Under the pieces are notes generated by a model. It ran no database searches. It saw only the letters and a list, made by a program, of their open reading frames with translations, and was not told the DNA's origin. Made by a program: the position numbers and the translations under genes. Positions 21,666 to 34,139 of a stretch of DNA of 64,000 bases are shown one piece after another. The DNA is from Topomyia yanbarensis (taxonomy: Eukaryota > Arthropoda > Insecta > Diptera > Culicidae), in NCBI RefSeq assembly GCF_030247195.1, contig NC_080670.1, forward strand, positions 29,799,997 through 29,863,996, written 5' to 3'. Within the stretch, counting starts at the first letter, position 1; the number at the start of each line of letters is the position of its first letter.

Positions 21666-21986
21666 AATTAAATATATATTTTTGAATGTCTATCGTTTGA
21701 GCTTACACCATTTTTTCATTTTTAGTTAGTTTTAAACTTTTTGTATCTACCATTTCAATTAAACCACTTTTGGTCTTTTAACTGTCATGTAATTTAGATA
21801 TTTCCAAATCTGAAAAATTGTTACCAGGCTCGAGGGATGACCGACAAGCAAATGAGTGTATGGGACCGTGTATAAAAGGAGGAGTGTTCTGGAAAAATAA
21901 GCGGATTGACATTTTGGGGATGAATTTCCTCATAGTGTTATGTATTTTAGTCTGTGTGGAAATGGTGATGAGTCTGGGATCTTCCG

Positions 21987-22105
21987 TTAATCTTCCGGCA
22001 GTCGCGCTGGTGCACTGAGTGCACGCAGCTCTGGAAAGCTAGCGAATTGTCTTTGGGCAACTGCGGCTGCTCATTCAGTGTCATGCGCGACTTCCGGAGG
22101 GTTAA
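21987..22105. mobile_element. TTAA MITE, copy 1
   Basis: 119 bp from TTAATCTTCCGGCAGTCGCG to CGACTTCCGGAGGGTTAA, containing TGCACTGAGTGCACGC. The ends are inverted and lie on TTAA. Copies 2 and 3 are at 23034-23157 and 48680-48793. Confidence 0.75.
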
Positions 22106-23033
22106 GTAGGCACCGTTTTAACATACTCTATTATATTCCAAACACCCTTGAAAGTGGTTGTAACCCATTCTTAGGTCAATTTGCAATGTAAAGTTTGTTC
22201 GCGACAAAATATGGAAACCTAAAAACACATAGATCTCTTGATATATTCAACCAAAAATGATTTTTTTTACAAATATGGACGTATGTCTTTTTTATCCAAA
22301 AATACATAATTCGTTGACATGTTAAATGCGCTTTCAAAAATGGGTCGAAAGAAATGCGAATTAGAAATAATATGTGCGGTCCAAACGGAAATCAAAAGAT
22401 ATCTCATTGGAATAGTTCTAAAAAGCTTGGCTAATCGGTAAGCTCTGTTCACATTGTTTCCAAAACGTCTAATACTCGATTGCCATCAGCTACATATAAA
22501 AGAAATGCAAAATACAATCTTAAGAAACGACGAAATGGATTCGATAGTGAGACAAACATTCTGCTCGTACACTAATAAAATAATAAAATAAAAACGTCAA
22601 ATGTGTTTGTGTATAATTCGAAGAATCATTAAGGAACGAAGTCATTGAAGGTATTGATTATTCCGAATTATAGTGATAGGCAGAATATGAGGGCTAAACA
22701 CTTCTTCGAAAATTGTAGCGTGGATATTCTACCAACTTTTCCTGTGTGCAATGGATTACAAAACTTGGACGTAGAAGACTTCAACCATGCTTCATGGTAT
22801 GTAACGAAATGAAGTATTAAAGTAATTCTGAACGATAGAGAAGTCTAAATTTCACAAGAAATATTTAGTTAAGCAGGTCTTCTGTAACAGTGGGTGAACC
22901 AATAAAAACTTCATACCAACAGGAAGGTATCCCAGAATATGTACCAAGAAGATTGTTTACAGAAGCGATTTTAACCACTTCTGTGCAGTAATAATCCGCT
23001 TTCTATGTTCTGGTTAGATTTGGATTCTTCTTT
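22106..23033. other. non-coding between two MITE copies
   Basis: AT-rich, no supported gene or structure. Confidence 0.4.
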
Positions 23034-23157
23034 TTAACCTTCCGGAAGTCCCGCTAGTGCACTGAGTGCACGCTGCTCTGAAAATCTAGCGAAATCGTCT
23101 GAGCGCACCAGCGGTTGCTCGTTCAGTGGGCCATTTGCGCGACTTACGGAAGGTTAA
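23034..23157. mobile_element. TTAA MITE, copy 2
   Basis: 124 bp. Starts TTAACCTTCCGGAAGTC and ends GACTTACGGAAGGTTAA, giving a 17-bp terminal inverted repeat with one mismatch on TTAA targets. The interior TGCACTGAGTGCACGC is shared with copy 1. No coding capacity. Confidence 0.8.
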
Positions 23158-25474
23158 TAATGATTGTGTTGTTGATACAAAATCATCCAGCACTTTTTCA
23201 CAACTTTAAAGTAGGGGCATAATTCAAGAAAATGTCGAATAATCACAAGAAAACACAGACAGGTCTGCGAACAAATTATAGAAACCGGTTTTTGGTAAGT
23301 GTACTTGTGATTTGAGACAAACAGTTTTTTAGTCTCTCATTTGCCTGCTTATGATTTTTCCCACCCAATCGTCATTTCAGAAATTAAGCATCCTCTAATC
23401 TGCCGTTAAGATCGTATTCGTCCCATGTTCTATGAGATTCCCTCTATACATAAGACAATTATGCGTTGAACGGCAGTGAAAAGGTCAGTTGGAAACTCCA
23501 TCTTGGAATATAATAAATACAAACAAATAAATAAATAAAACGATTTTTAATGCAATCTGGCAATAGCAGCACACAAAAAAGGACCCTAGTGTATATTCTA
23601 TCTCTGCTCAAGCTAATGCTTTAAGTTAAGCAAACGTAACAGTCGCCACGATCTATGATGAGTGATAATACACTGCCGATTTTTTTGCGATGATCGTTTG
23701 TCTGTTTGTTGTGAGATGAGTGAAGCTTCGTAGCAAAAGGGAGGCAAACTTCGGTTAAATACACTATTTGTTGATTTTAAATATTGTCGTATCCGCCCGT
23801 ATGTTAGCGATATTGAAACTGAATCTTGCGAAAGTCATCTTCATACAGTTCTATTATACACGGAAACCCATATTGAAAACGTTGAATTATTAAGCGGAGT
23901 CGAGTGTTTAACCGCTAGGTAACGACATAGTACGCGAGTACCTTTCCAGATTTCAATTAAAATTACAATGTGCTTTCCATAACTAGAACCTGAAACTTGG
24001 TGACATCATAGTACATCACTAGGCATAAATTTTAGTGAGATAAAATTGAAGATGTAGACCTGAGCGAACGTTTTGGTCGTTTCTACCGCATAGCAGACTG
24101 ACAGGGTAATGATCATTACTATTATAATTTTAAACTTATTCAAATATTTGTAGGTGGTTTGGAATCAGGAAGTCATCTACTTTTTTAAACCTGCTATAAG
24201 GAATAGCATGAGATCTTGTTTCCGGATACCCGGCCCTGGAGGTGTGTCCCAGCTTTGAAATACTATTTGTAAATTTCAAAGAATCCTAGCAATATGGATG
24301 TCAAAATTCTTGGGTTTGCCACAGAGATTGCTAACAATCGTCATGGGACTATCTGATAATTTGACCCCGGAGCGATCGTCACAACTTTATTTATTTTCTT
24401 AATAATTCTGTTTGTCAGTGAGCGGAGCAGACAAATGACTTCAGCTGCAGACAAAAAATAGGGGCAGCCAACGTGCGCGAATAAGAAGTATGAAAGCTGT
24501 GCGTTACCTAATGCTGCTATGGACTAGCACTGAACACGAGTGGAATTGAGTAGCGCTTAGAATTAACTGGATGGCTAGTACATGAAAGAACTTGAATAAA
24601 ACAAGTTTACGCCGTTGAGAATTAGTTGATTACAAACCCCAAAATTGGTCATATAAGCAAAAAGTAAGCTGCCGCAAAACAAGAGATCAGCTACGATGCG
24701 ATATACTGTTATACGGTCGTGAAGATTCATTTCAAGAATCGGCCATTTTTTGACGTAGGACTACGTCTTTGTTTTCGATATGGGGGTGCACTTTACAAAT
24801 TCTACAAAAATAATATGCAACGAAAAGTGGTCCAATTTTGAACGCAAATAATTCAGCCATCTCCCGATAAATTTTCAATTTTTTTGCACGAATCGCCCCG
24901 AAATACTTTTAAGAATGGATTTCAATAGATAAACCCAAAGATTTTTGATATCATGGCATTAAAAATTTAAATAATATACAACCTTGTCAAAATATCGCGC
25001 AATTACACACAGAAGATAGCGCTTCACAAGCCCGGTACGACAGGTTTGTGTACCTATCGCGCTACGCTTCTAAGAATAACGTTATCATCGACTATTTAAA
25101 GAACGAATTTGGCCGGACAAGCTCAGTTGCCTGTTGAACGGCAGGCGGAGCAGATCACTGCGCTGTGTGTTTTCACAGCCAGTGTAGCTGAGTGAGAAGT
25201 CCGTTACACTGCTTGCGAAGGTACGCTATCTAGTGCTATGCTTTTTTTTTGTGTTGTGCTCGTTTCCAGCACACTTTTATGTACAATCTCGAATACAGTT
25301 ATTCCTACACAAAATCGCTTGTACATTCGAGCTCCATTTGCAAACACGGTTAACATAGTGTCGTGATACTAGTTGTCTCTCTCGCTCTACCCTTCATCAT
25401 CAGCGTTGACTCATTTTGTTTTGTTCGCTTGGGTTCAATGTTTGTGGCGAATGTAGGTATATCAAATTTGTTGG
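23158..25474. other. non-coding, no gene
   Basis: An A-rich run with AAATAAATAAATAAA near 23520-23540 looks like the tail of a plus-strand retroposon. A palindromic CGTAGGACTACG near 24754 begins a stretch of repeat-like sequence. No ORF of interest. Confidence 0.35.
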
Positions 25475-25709
25475 CAGGGTTACTATATTTACAGATTTTT
25501 CTGTAATGTCAGAGATTTTTTTCACAATTTTTGATCACAGATTCCTTTTCACAGATGGTAGATTTTTGGCATTTTGATGAAAATTGGATAGATTTTTGAC
25601 AATTTTGTGATTTTTCGGAAATTTATCACAGATTTTTTCCTGTTTCAGTCATCACACATGGTAAAATGGTATTTTTGACCGAAACACAGATTTCAATGTA
25701 GCATCTCTG
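25475..25709. mobile_element. hAT-type MITE, 235 bp (second)
   Basis: Starts CAGGGTTACTA and ends TAGCATCTCTG, which are inverted relatives. The flanks TTTGTTGG (25467-25474) and TTTGTTAA (25710-25717) agree at 6 of 8 positions, consistent with a decayed 8-bp target duplication. The interior repeats CACAGATTTTT-like words. It is similar in build to the element at 20.6 kb but not the same family. Confidence 0.6.
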
Positions 25710-25717
25710 TTTGTTAA

Positions 25718-26884
25718 CGGATGCATGTGTAACCTGCATGATAGCAATCTGTGCTTTCATTGCGCAAAGACGAAAACTTTCTTAGCAACAAATTTACACG
25801 GATCGATGGAAATATCATATATCTGTGCATGATTAAGGCCACTGCATTCGCTATATTTGTATACGTACTTTAGGACAGTTAAAATGATTGCAAAATAAAA
25901 CTAGAAAGCTTGTTCTACACATGAAATGTGATTATATCGTCTAAAATTTGATTTTTCTTCACCGGTCCGGGTTTTTACCACACACAATCGAAAAGTTTTT
26001 ACAATTTTTAAAAGCTTGTGCAATAGTTTCAGGTATTAGTTCGGTCACGGTTTTCTGTCTTCTTTCGTCAGATCTTCTCAAATAAGTTTAATTGGATTCG
26101 ATCGCCTGCTACAAATGAAATAATTTGATAACCAAGAAGGTTTGGTTCAATATGTAACATTCGATGTTGATTAGTTGTGCTTAAACTATTCGTAAGAAAT
26201 ATATTTGATTTATTATTACTCTAAATGTACTTAGAAAATAAAGATTTTACATTAAGTAGTATAGTCCTACGTTTACAGTTCGTGCAACCCCATAGGGCTG
26301 CCCCTTGTAGTTTTTAAAGAATTTATTGCTTTATTTTTTACGTTTTAACGACATTCAATTAGCTAGAGATTACTGGGTGGGGAAAGTTATGAAACTTAGG
26401 GCCATAGTACTCAAGTGAGAGCAAGGATGTGAAGTAAACAGACTAGAAGTGGAAGGGTCATTAGAACAGGCTTAATATCGTACGGGCTTAATCTTTGCCT
26501 TCTGTTAATGAGGATCGAGCTTAGGCAGAATAACTACGAATCACCCGAGTTCACTAACATGTGTCCTGATAAAGGTAGACGTATCTATCTTTACCATGAC
26601 AACCGGCATTTATTGCTTTATTATTTCGGAAATGCAACTAGATTATCAACAATGTGTCCGATTTAATAGGCATAATTACTCTACCACTCTGTATCTCTAA
26701 CATTACTGACCCATCTTTTTCGTCTACAATTTGTAAACATAAAAAAATACCCACGGTTTGGCCAAGCTAATGCATTGAGCCGTGTCAAAGTAAACGGCCT
26801 GTGCACACCAAGTGTACTTATATGTATTTACCTTGAGTCAGAAGAATCACAACAAGGCCAATTTGGTATCCATATAAAATATTA
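25718..26884. other. non-coding, nothing recognised
   Basis: AT-rich DNA. A second TAGTCCTACG motif occurs near 26262, echoing the CGTAGGACTACG at 24754. I could not define an element. Confidence 0.35.
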
Positions 26885-27985
26885 TATATGAGTAATTCCA
26901 CGTCAGATATACAACCAATATTTTTTTTGCAATCTTTAGCTGAAAATTGTTCACACTAAGTTTTGTTTCTGTTGAATATGATTATTTTTTTCAATTTATG
27001 AGCTTGTAAAATTTTGAATTTTATTGAATTGAACATTTTTCAATCACTGATAACTCAGAAACTATTCAATTTGTATGTATGTATGTTGGTAGCCACCATC
27101 CTAGCTCGAGTCGTGCTCTGCATGCGGCTCCACTTAACAGTACGCTCAAATTTCGTTACAATTCTGCATTCAGTATACCACTGTATGAAAGACCAAAAGG
27201 GGGGTAGCGGACCCGTAGGTACATCTACTCAGTATCCGCTGGAATCAATGAATCTTCTACTCAGAAACTATTCAATTTGTAGAAAAAATATTAAATAATA
27301 AAAGTTTCCTTTTCGCATGAGCTCACCGAAATTTTTTTTGCAAGGCATATTTGTTTTTGCTAATAACAAATTTACTTCTAGTATTTGCAGAATACATAAG
27401 TTAAATTTGTTTTAAGTTGAGCCAAAAACATTTTATTATTTTTTGAAATCATTTATAATTATATTGCGAAGATTAGGTAAAAATTTCGGAATGGATCTCC
27501 AAGTACTTCACAAGATAATACAATTATAACAGGTCTGTCACTGGTCGTTAAGTGTAAAATTGGCTTGTTTTCAGTTTATAACTGTAATATCTCGCACAGT
27601 ATTTTGATATCCACTCCATATTTTTTCACAAAAAAAGATTAAACATGATTCTTAATATTTAAAATTGGCCCAACTTTAAAAAAAAATCAATTTGTTTATA
27701 ATAATTGCAGATTTCATAAGGTATATAAGAAAAAATATTTTTTATGTTCTTTTCGGTAAGCTCATGCAAAAACTACTTTTTGTAAATAATATTTTTTCCA
27801 TGCTATTAGTGATTGAAAAATGTTCGATTTTATAAACTTCAAAAGTTACAAATCTAATAACTTGAAAAAAGTATCATATTCAGCCAAAACAAAAAATACG
27901 TGTCATTTCTTTTTAGCTAAAGAATGCAAGAAAAAAATTTGGAAGGAATTCAAATTTTGATTGTAAATCTGACTGGGGATGACCC
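26885..27985. repeat. foldback/MITE related to the 6.4-kb element, ~1.1 kb
   Basis: The left part (26885-27060 and beyond) is the inverted relative of the right part (about 27700-27985). Shared words include GAATATGAT, GAACATTTTTCAATCACT-type and TTGCAATCTTTAGCTGAAAA / TGCATTCTTTAGCTAAAAAG. The ends read TATATGAGTAATTCCACG and GGATGACCCATATA, matching the outer sequence of the foldback at 6371. No ORF. It is interrupted by a 183-bp retroposon-like insertion. Confidence 0.65.
27076..27258 (-). mobile_element. short retroposon insertion with 23-bp target duplication
   Basis: ACTCAGAAACTATTCAATTT plus GTA is present at 27053-27075 and again at 27259-27281, an exact 23-bp direct repeat bracketing 183 bp. 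Long perfect duplications are typical of target-primed reverse transcription. On the minus strand the insert ends in ACATACATACA, a plausible simple 3' tail. It may be a SINE or the 3' end of a LINE; I see no clear box A/B. Confidence 0.65.
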
Positions 27986-28119
27986 ATATAACCATTGTTG
28001 TGAGAAGTTGTAATTATGAGATGGATCGAATATTGTTATTCTCCCTAGTATAAAATGTGTTGAGGGGAGTAAGTGCGGTCTACCGAATATTTGAGCCAAT
28101 ATTTTCCAGTCGCATTTAT

Positions 28120-28262
28120 AAAAAAAAATATTAACGCCAGGTCAAAATTTCTCCCTGATTTGAATACAAATTCCCTGAAAATTCCAGGTTTTTCCAGGTC
28201 AAATAGAATTCCCTGAAATTCCCTGATTTTCCAGGTTTTTTCCAGGAATCGCCACCCTGTAC
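28120..28262. repeat. CCCTGA/CCAGG interspersed repeat, second copy
   Basis: Successive TTCCCTGAAA and TTTTCCAGG words ending in GGAATCGCCACCCTG. Inverse in orientation to the copy at 21577. Confidence 0.5.
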
Positions 28263-28325
28263 TATTACGCGAAATCAATGGTGGAATGGTATTCACCCCA
28301 GAATGTCAATTTCCAAACATGAATC

Positions 28326-28398
28326 ATTCGACTAACTTAAGAATTTTAGGCATTGAGGGTGCCTTCCTTAATGCCCAAAATTCTTCAGTTAGTCGAAT
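28326..28398. repeat. 73-nt near-perfect hairpin
   Basis: Two 33-nt arms (28326-28358 and 28366-28398) pair at 30 of 33 positions around a 7-nt loop. One of the three differences is a G-U type pair in RNA. The size and stem length would suit a miRNA precursor on either strand. A tiny MITE is the alternative. I do not recognise a known miRNA in it. Confidence 0.55.
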
Positions 28399-28399
28399 T

Positions 28400-29855
28400 T
28401 GCGGGCATGTCTTAGGAAACTTGTCTCGGATTCAGAAACCATTCAACAGATTGAAAAAGATTGACAACGTTCCCAAATTTGGCGTCAAGAAATCTGTGCT
28501 GAATCTGATGAAAAACGTTTGCAAGAAGGCTAGAATTACCAACAAATGTACATTACTCTCACTGAAAACTGGGTGCATCCACGCTTAATGCGACAGTCTA
28601 TGTTGCCTATCTACACATTCGGGCTATCACACCATATAATAGGTATACTTAATTTTTATATCCAGATAGGTGTTGGTGTTGTCAAACAATATTCTGTAAT
28701 CACTATTACAATGCACCGGGGATAGAGAAGTGGGTATAGGGCCAAGTTACTCCTTCAGGCATTACTGAACTTATAAGCTACGAAACAAACTATTTTTTTG
28801 CTTTCAGTTAGATACGATGAGCAAGAAACTGATACCCAGGAACTTTAATATACAGGATAAATACGCATGTTTTATTTTTTGAATTAGATGCGAGTTACCT
28901 TTTAAATTGATCTGTGGAAAATTGGAGCGGTGCCGCGGCGTAAGCCGAATCTCGAAAAGTGAGATGAAGATAACATTAACAGCATAAGCAAAAATAACTG
29001 CATAAATTTATTCCGAATAACAACGTCAAGTATGCAGTGATTGATGTTGTGGCGATAAAGAGCGTCAGTATATTCATTCAATTTCCACATAATAATGCCA
29101 CAAATGAACAATAGTTCTTCAAATTTTCATTGCAAAATATTAGAAATTCAGCGAGTGACAGTTAGTCTCCGGAGCGGCCTCGTCGAAACTAACTCTACGG
29201 TTTACATCGTAACTCAACATCTACAGGACTATTCGGCTTGAAATTTTGAACCTTTGATTTTCTTTTCCAGTATTAAATTTTTTGCAGCACTTTGAAACGA
29301 CAAATCAAATTTTAACCTGTTATTGTAATAATAATAATAACAAACATTTTTTTAAAACCTCTGGTATTTACCTGGGAAACATTGTGAAGAAAAACTGTAC
29401 AAAATTTCAACACAATTGGGTTTTGAGTTATGCTGTACATCACCTTCTTTCGAGGTGTCTCCTGAAGATTCACTGTCAAATTCGGGAAGATTTTCAAATG
29501 TTGCTTTAATGCATGAAAATTGACAGAATATATTGATACTCTCTGTATCGCCAAAAAAATCTCTTTGGAAAAGATTCCAAAAATACTTGACCCCTAACCT
29601 CCCTCCCCTCATCAACTCAAATTTCTCGAAATCAATAAAATGGAACTTAATCCGGCCAAATTTAACGCCGACCAAATGATTTGTACCCAAAAGTTGATGC
29701 TGCGGGCCTATGGCCTTCGACTGTCAGAGTGCATTCTCCTCAAGCATCAACAAAAAAATAGCCGCGATTTGTTGCATGAACATAGGCTTACACTCGTGCG
29801 CTTTGTTTTAGTCGCTAAATCAGTCGAATGCTTATTAGTACAAAACGGTTATGAC
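28400..29855. other. non-coding, nothing recognised
   Basis: Short ORFs only. A stretch near 29640-29760 reads MELNPAKFNADQMICTQKLM on the plus strand, which I cannot assign. A (AATAAT)n-like run is at 29325. Confidence 0.35.
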
Positions 29856-30112
29856 GGCGCCGGTGGTTGAGTGGTAAGCGTGACAACCACTCATTCCAGT
29901 TCGTCTGGGTTCAATCCCAGCCGAGGTCGTTGAGATTTTGCTGAGATGAAAAAAATCTGTGGTCACGTCTTCCTTCGGAAGGGAAGAAAAGTCGTTGGTC
30001 CTTGGTCCATGAGTTGATGGATCGATATCTAGTTCAGATAGTGGAGTCACCTCTCTGACGTCGGCCATGAAGAAGTAGAATCCAACTTCCATACTTACTA
30101 ACAAATCCATAT
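29856..30112 (+). mobile_element. tRNA-derived SINE
   Basis: An A box TGGTTGAGTGG (29864-29874) and a B box GGGTTCAATCCC (29907-29918) are spaced 32 bp apart in the order of an internal RNA polymerase III promoter. They lie in a tRNA-like head starting GGCGCCGGTGG. A roughly 190-bp non-tRNA body follows, ending near 30112. I could not find a clean target duplication. No functional tRNA cloverleaf is evident, so it is not annotated as a tRNA gene. Confidence 0.75.
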
Positions 30113-30115
30113 TAA

Positions 30116-30326
30116 CTTTTGAAAAGTCCTAATAAGATTTGTAAACAAACTTTTGTTTTGCTGATTTCTCTTAATTTGTTATAAATTCAAAACATCTGAA
30201 ATTGCTTCTAAGAAGGGTAAAAATGTAAAGTAATGTGCATTTTTCATGAAATTTCACTCGGAAGCGGAATAATGAGCGAAACAAGTTTGTTTACAAAATT
30301 CTCTGTAGCCCTTTTGAAGAATTAAT
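30116..30326. mobile_element. MITE with AGGGCTAATAAG-type ends, copy 1
   Basis: Runs from CTTTTGAAAAGTCCTAATAA to the inverted TAGCCCTTTTGAAGAA, with subterminal TTTGTAAACAAAC and GTTTGTTTACAAA as inverted partners. The second copy is at 53838-54168. It abuts the SINE's right end. Confidence 0.7.
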
Positions 30327-33300
30327 ATTTAAAAATATCCTCCTTTCGCGATACTTGTGGAGTGCGCATCAAAAGCAAGTATCGGACTAACATTCTTTCC
30401 GTTTCCTTCCGTGATCTACGTTCAGGCCTGGCCGGTGCTGGTATTGATTGATAAACACTTTAGAATTACCGGGAGCTGCACATTGAAAGATGTTTCGCTA
30501 CTTCCAAGCATAATTACCTACCGATTCTCTGTGTAACTTCAGCAAGTCCAGATCGATAACGGAGTAGCATCCAGGGATGGTCGCACAAGCTCAAGCTCAA
30601 ACTTTTAAGTAGAAACCGCTAATCAACAAACGGTGTTGTTCGTGTCATTGGTTCTAATGTTTTATGGCTGTTCCTACTTACAAGTGCTTAGCCAGCACGC
30701 ATGTAACACATGAACGATGCCGCACTCGCATACGATTCCCGGATTTGTACTTGATTCAGTTTACGTGTGAAGCCAAATGGGCTGGCCATCGAACGAAATC
30801 AGTTTACTTCCATAGTCAAAGAGGAGGAGCTTCGAACAAAAACTGTTCAAGATTTGCGGCTCGGTGCATATAATTAACGGGAATCAATCCGGAATGAGCT
30901 TCAGTCAGCTGATTTGAAGTCGGTTTTCCCGTGGGTGTATATTAATTTCGACCAGTCTGAATAAAAAATAATAGTTAATGAGGGAAAAAATGTTCAATCT
31001 TAATTGTTGTTTGATGGTTGGATAGGGTTGATAAGGGCTAATTTGTTTTTCAAAGAAAATGTTCTCTGGTAGGGAGATTTTTTCCAATTGACCCGCGTTA
31101 CCAGCACGGCATGGCAAATATTAAGCCGGCTGAATCCATATAATTACCTTCTCTCCCGGTGTTGAAATGTAGTCTTCGGCCATCAAACAAGGTGACCAAC
31201 AGAAACCGACATAAATCACAATTCTATCTGTTCCAGATTTGCACTTCAGTGCATTAAATTAGCGGTAACCGATCACGAATTGGCTTCGGTCGGGTGTTTT
31301 AAAATCCAGTTTTTCGTTGTGCATGCTAAATTTTATAATCAGCAGAAATGAGTAGAATTAGATAGCAGGTTACGACACAAACTGATTCATCCACCCGCCG
31401 TGTACAGTTCACAAATATTTCCTTCTCGATAAAAGCTTCCACTATTTCTAAATGTTTGGCAACTGAAGACGCCGTGTTGTTTTTCAACGCCAATTATTAC
31501 CGCTGCACTGAACGGAATAAATAGATTTTAACACGACCTGTTAGGGAAATATTCTCAACAGTTCCGTAGAGGACAGGACACGATTACCATAAATTACGAT
31601 AAAAGTGATTTTGCAAAAGCAACCGTTGGCTGAGGCTTGATTAATGGTCTACAGTTCAACAGCCATACATTTTGCAAACGAATGCCATTTGTTGCCATCG
31701 GTAACAGAAAATATTCAAACATATTTTTTACTTCATGTGTTTTGATTTTTGCATTTTTTTATCTTACAATTTTTGGATCTTCTGTTTTCTTGATTTTTTG
31801 ATTTTTTTTCATTTGATCCTTTTGAACTAATATCCATTCCCTTCGTTGATAGAAGGTCGAATCAAGCCTCCCTTAGAATCAATCGATATTGTGCCTGTGA
31901 ATAGATTAATTTATTTACGATCCTCGCATTTCTTGCCGCAGGATAAGAAATAACGGTTCTTTGGTATATGTAAATATATCAACGCATCATTTGTGATATA
32001 TACTAAGCAGTCTGTGATAGTCAGAAGACCGGAAATCTAATGTGGAAGCTATCTCGTCAAACTTTTTCGACAGTCGTCGCCAACATCAACCGACCGAAGG
32101 TAAATGCTCTCATATAATAAATAAAAATGTGCGACATTGTTGTAGCCTTAGTTCGTACACAGTTGCGAGTCATTGCTACATTCCTCCGCCACCTACAACG
32201 TTCGATTGCAATGCCATGTAAAGTGTATCGGAAGTGATTGAGGTAAAACGGAATAAGCGCATTTAAAGTAGGAACAAAGAACTGTCCCCAGCTAGAGTAA
32301 GAGCAGGAAAAGAATCTTTCAAAAATTTTCTCCGTCATCTTCTAATGTTCGACGAATAAAAAAACTGTATTTTAAAGTCTTTTGAATTTTGATAAAGCCC
32401 ACCTTACAATAGACACTCTTTAATTTCCGCATACTATAACGAACGATGAAAGAGGAGACACCCCTCTCTCGAAACGATGGAAGGAAGTTCCACGCGCCGC
32501 CTTTGTTTCGTCAAAGCGCTTCGACGGAGTTGTCCACCTTCGCAAATTTTTCATTTGTTTGTTCCCGTGTTCGGCGACCCAACCCTGGGACTGGATCTGG
32601 ACGTGATCTCCACCAACCTAACCAAGTAGGGGAGGAAGATCGTGCACAATCGCTCGTCAAGTCGGTGGTTTCCCGGTCACACACTGTTTATCCGATGATG
32701 AATATATTAACGTTGGAAATGACCGTAATAGGACTTGGATGTGAAATATGCGCTTGGGGGCAGAGATCTGGGCTAGGGACAGAGGAGTAAAATAGTTCAC
32801 CGGAAAAAAAAACAACTTGTTTGGCTGAATCATGACTGTTGCCCGTTTAACTCTCTGACACCGGATGCGCAGAGGAGCGTCGCCTTGGCGACGGACGCGT
32901 CATCAAATCGTCCCCGAAAATCCCACCAGTAAACAACTGGGTGTCGAAATTAACTACAAAAACGCTTAGTTTCACTCAACTGTCGTCCGAAAACAAGACG
33001 GGCGGAAATTCGGCACGCCCACGTGTCTTCCGTCAACTAACCTTGGATTCGTCGACTGACTGCTACCTGTTGCCAAAAAGTCGCGATCAAACAATTAATC
33101 ACGGTCGTTCCTTATTGGCGGGGATATTTTTGATTCGATTCTAATCTTGAATTTATCACAACACAGCGCCCATCTAGCAGGAACCATGGCTGCAAAACTC
33201 AAAACAATACTCGTTCAAAATGAATAACAGTCTACCATGGCCAGTAGGCCTTGACTGATGCTTGACGGTTAGGTGAGCTGCCAAGTGGGATTCTATTTTT

Positions 33301-34139
33301 CTTTGTTGATTGCCATTCTAAGATTCTGAGGTGAGATTCAAAATGCTACGAGACGAATTAATTTGGGTTTTAGGCGGTAAAAATAACCTGCTCTATATGT
33401 GAAGATCACCCATCGTCGTCGTACATCAAGGTCACACCGGAACGATTCCTGTATAATGGAGAAGGCAGTGTCCGTTCATGTGATCCATCCACTCAATCAA
33501 TCTGCTTTCTCGGATAAGCAAATGGATGGATTGGAATTCTGCCAAATCTTGAAGTAATTTTGGAATCGCAGAATTTTTTTTCTGTGAAAATTGCGATTTA
33601 GAGGGGTTTTGCGAAATTCTATACGTTTAAGATACACACGCTACACCTTTCTGGTAAACTTGTCATAGCTCAAAACAAACCACAGGCTTCCACAATGAGA
33701 GCAACACGAGCCTGTCGATAAATCTTCCTTCAAAACCAGCTGACATTGTTCTGCGTCAGAAAAGCGACCCTGAACCCCCTTCGCCGACGTTTGCACCACT
33801 CATCCCATAATCCACGGCTTTCGATAACACTGATTCCGACACTTGACTATCTCTATATTTTATTCTTTTCACATCTGCCGCCGCAGCTCGAAATCAGTTC
33901 CTCTCTCCTTCTCTCTGTCTTTTTCACACTTCACTTGAGACTTTTATTATTTTTGCACTTTTTTCTGCCATCGCGCACCGAGCAAGGATAAAAAAAATTA
34001 AATCGCGCTAGAACACATGTTATTTATTGCCACTTTCACGGTCTCACAAATGTCCCTCACAATCCACCCCCAATCAGCCCTCATGGCACAGATTCAGTGA
34101 CGAGCGGAATATTTAAAAAAAATAACGAAAAAAACTCAC
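30327..34139. other. non-coding, no gene found
   Basis: This lies downstream of the last tensin exon seen and may be a further intron. I looked for an SH2 FLVR-type signature or a PTB block on the minus strand and did not see one. Pyrimidine-rich DNA occurs near 33890-33970 in plus orientation. Confidence 0.35.

Noticed and set aside
29856..29930. Possible tRNA gene
   Set aside because: The A and B boxes are present but no proper acceptor or anticodon stem folds by eye, and the sequence continues into a SINE body.
32446..32790. 114-codon plus-strand ORF
   Set aside because: No domain, unsupported by splice signals; downstream of the last tensin exon seen but on the wrong strand.
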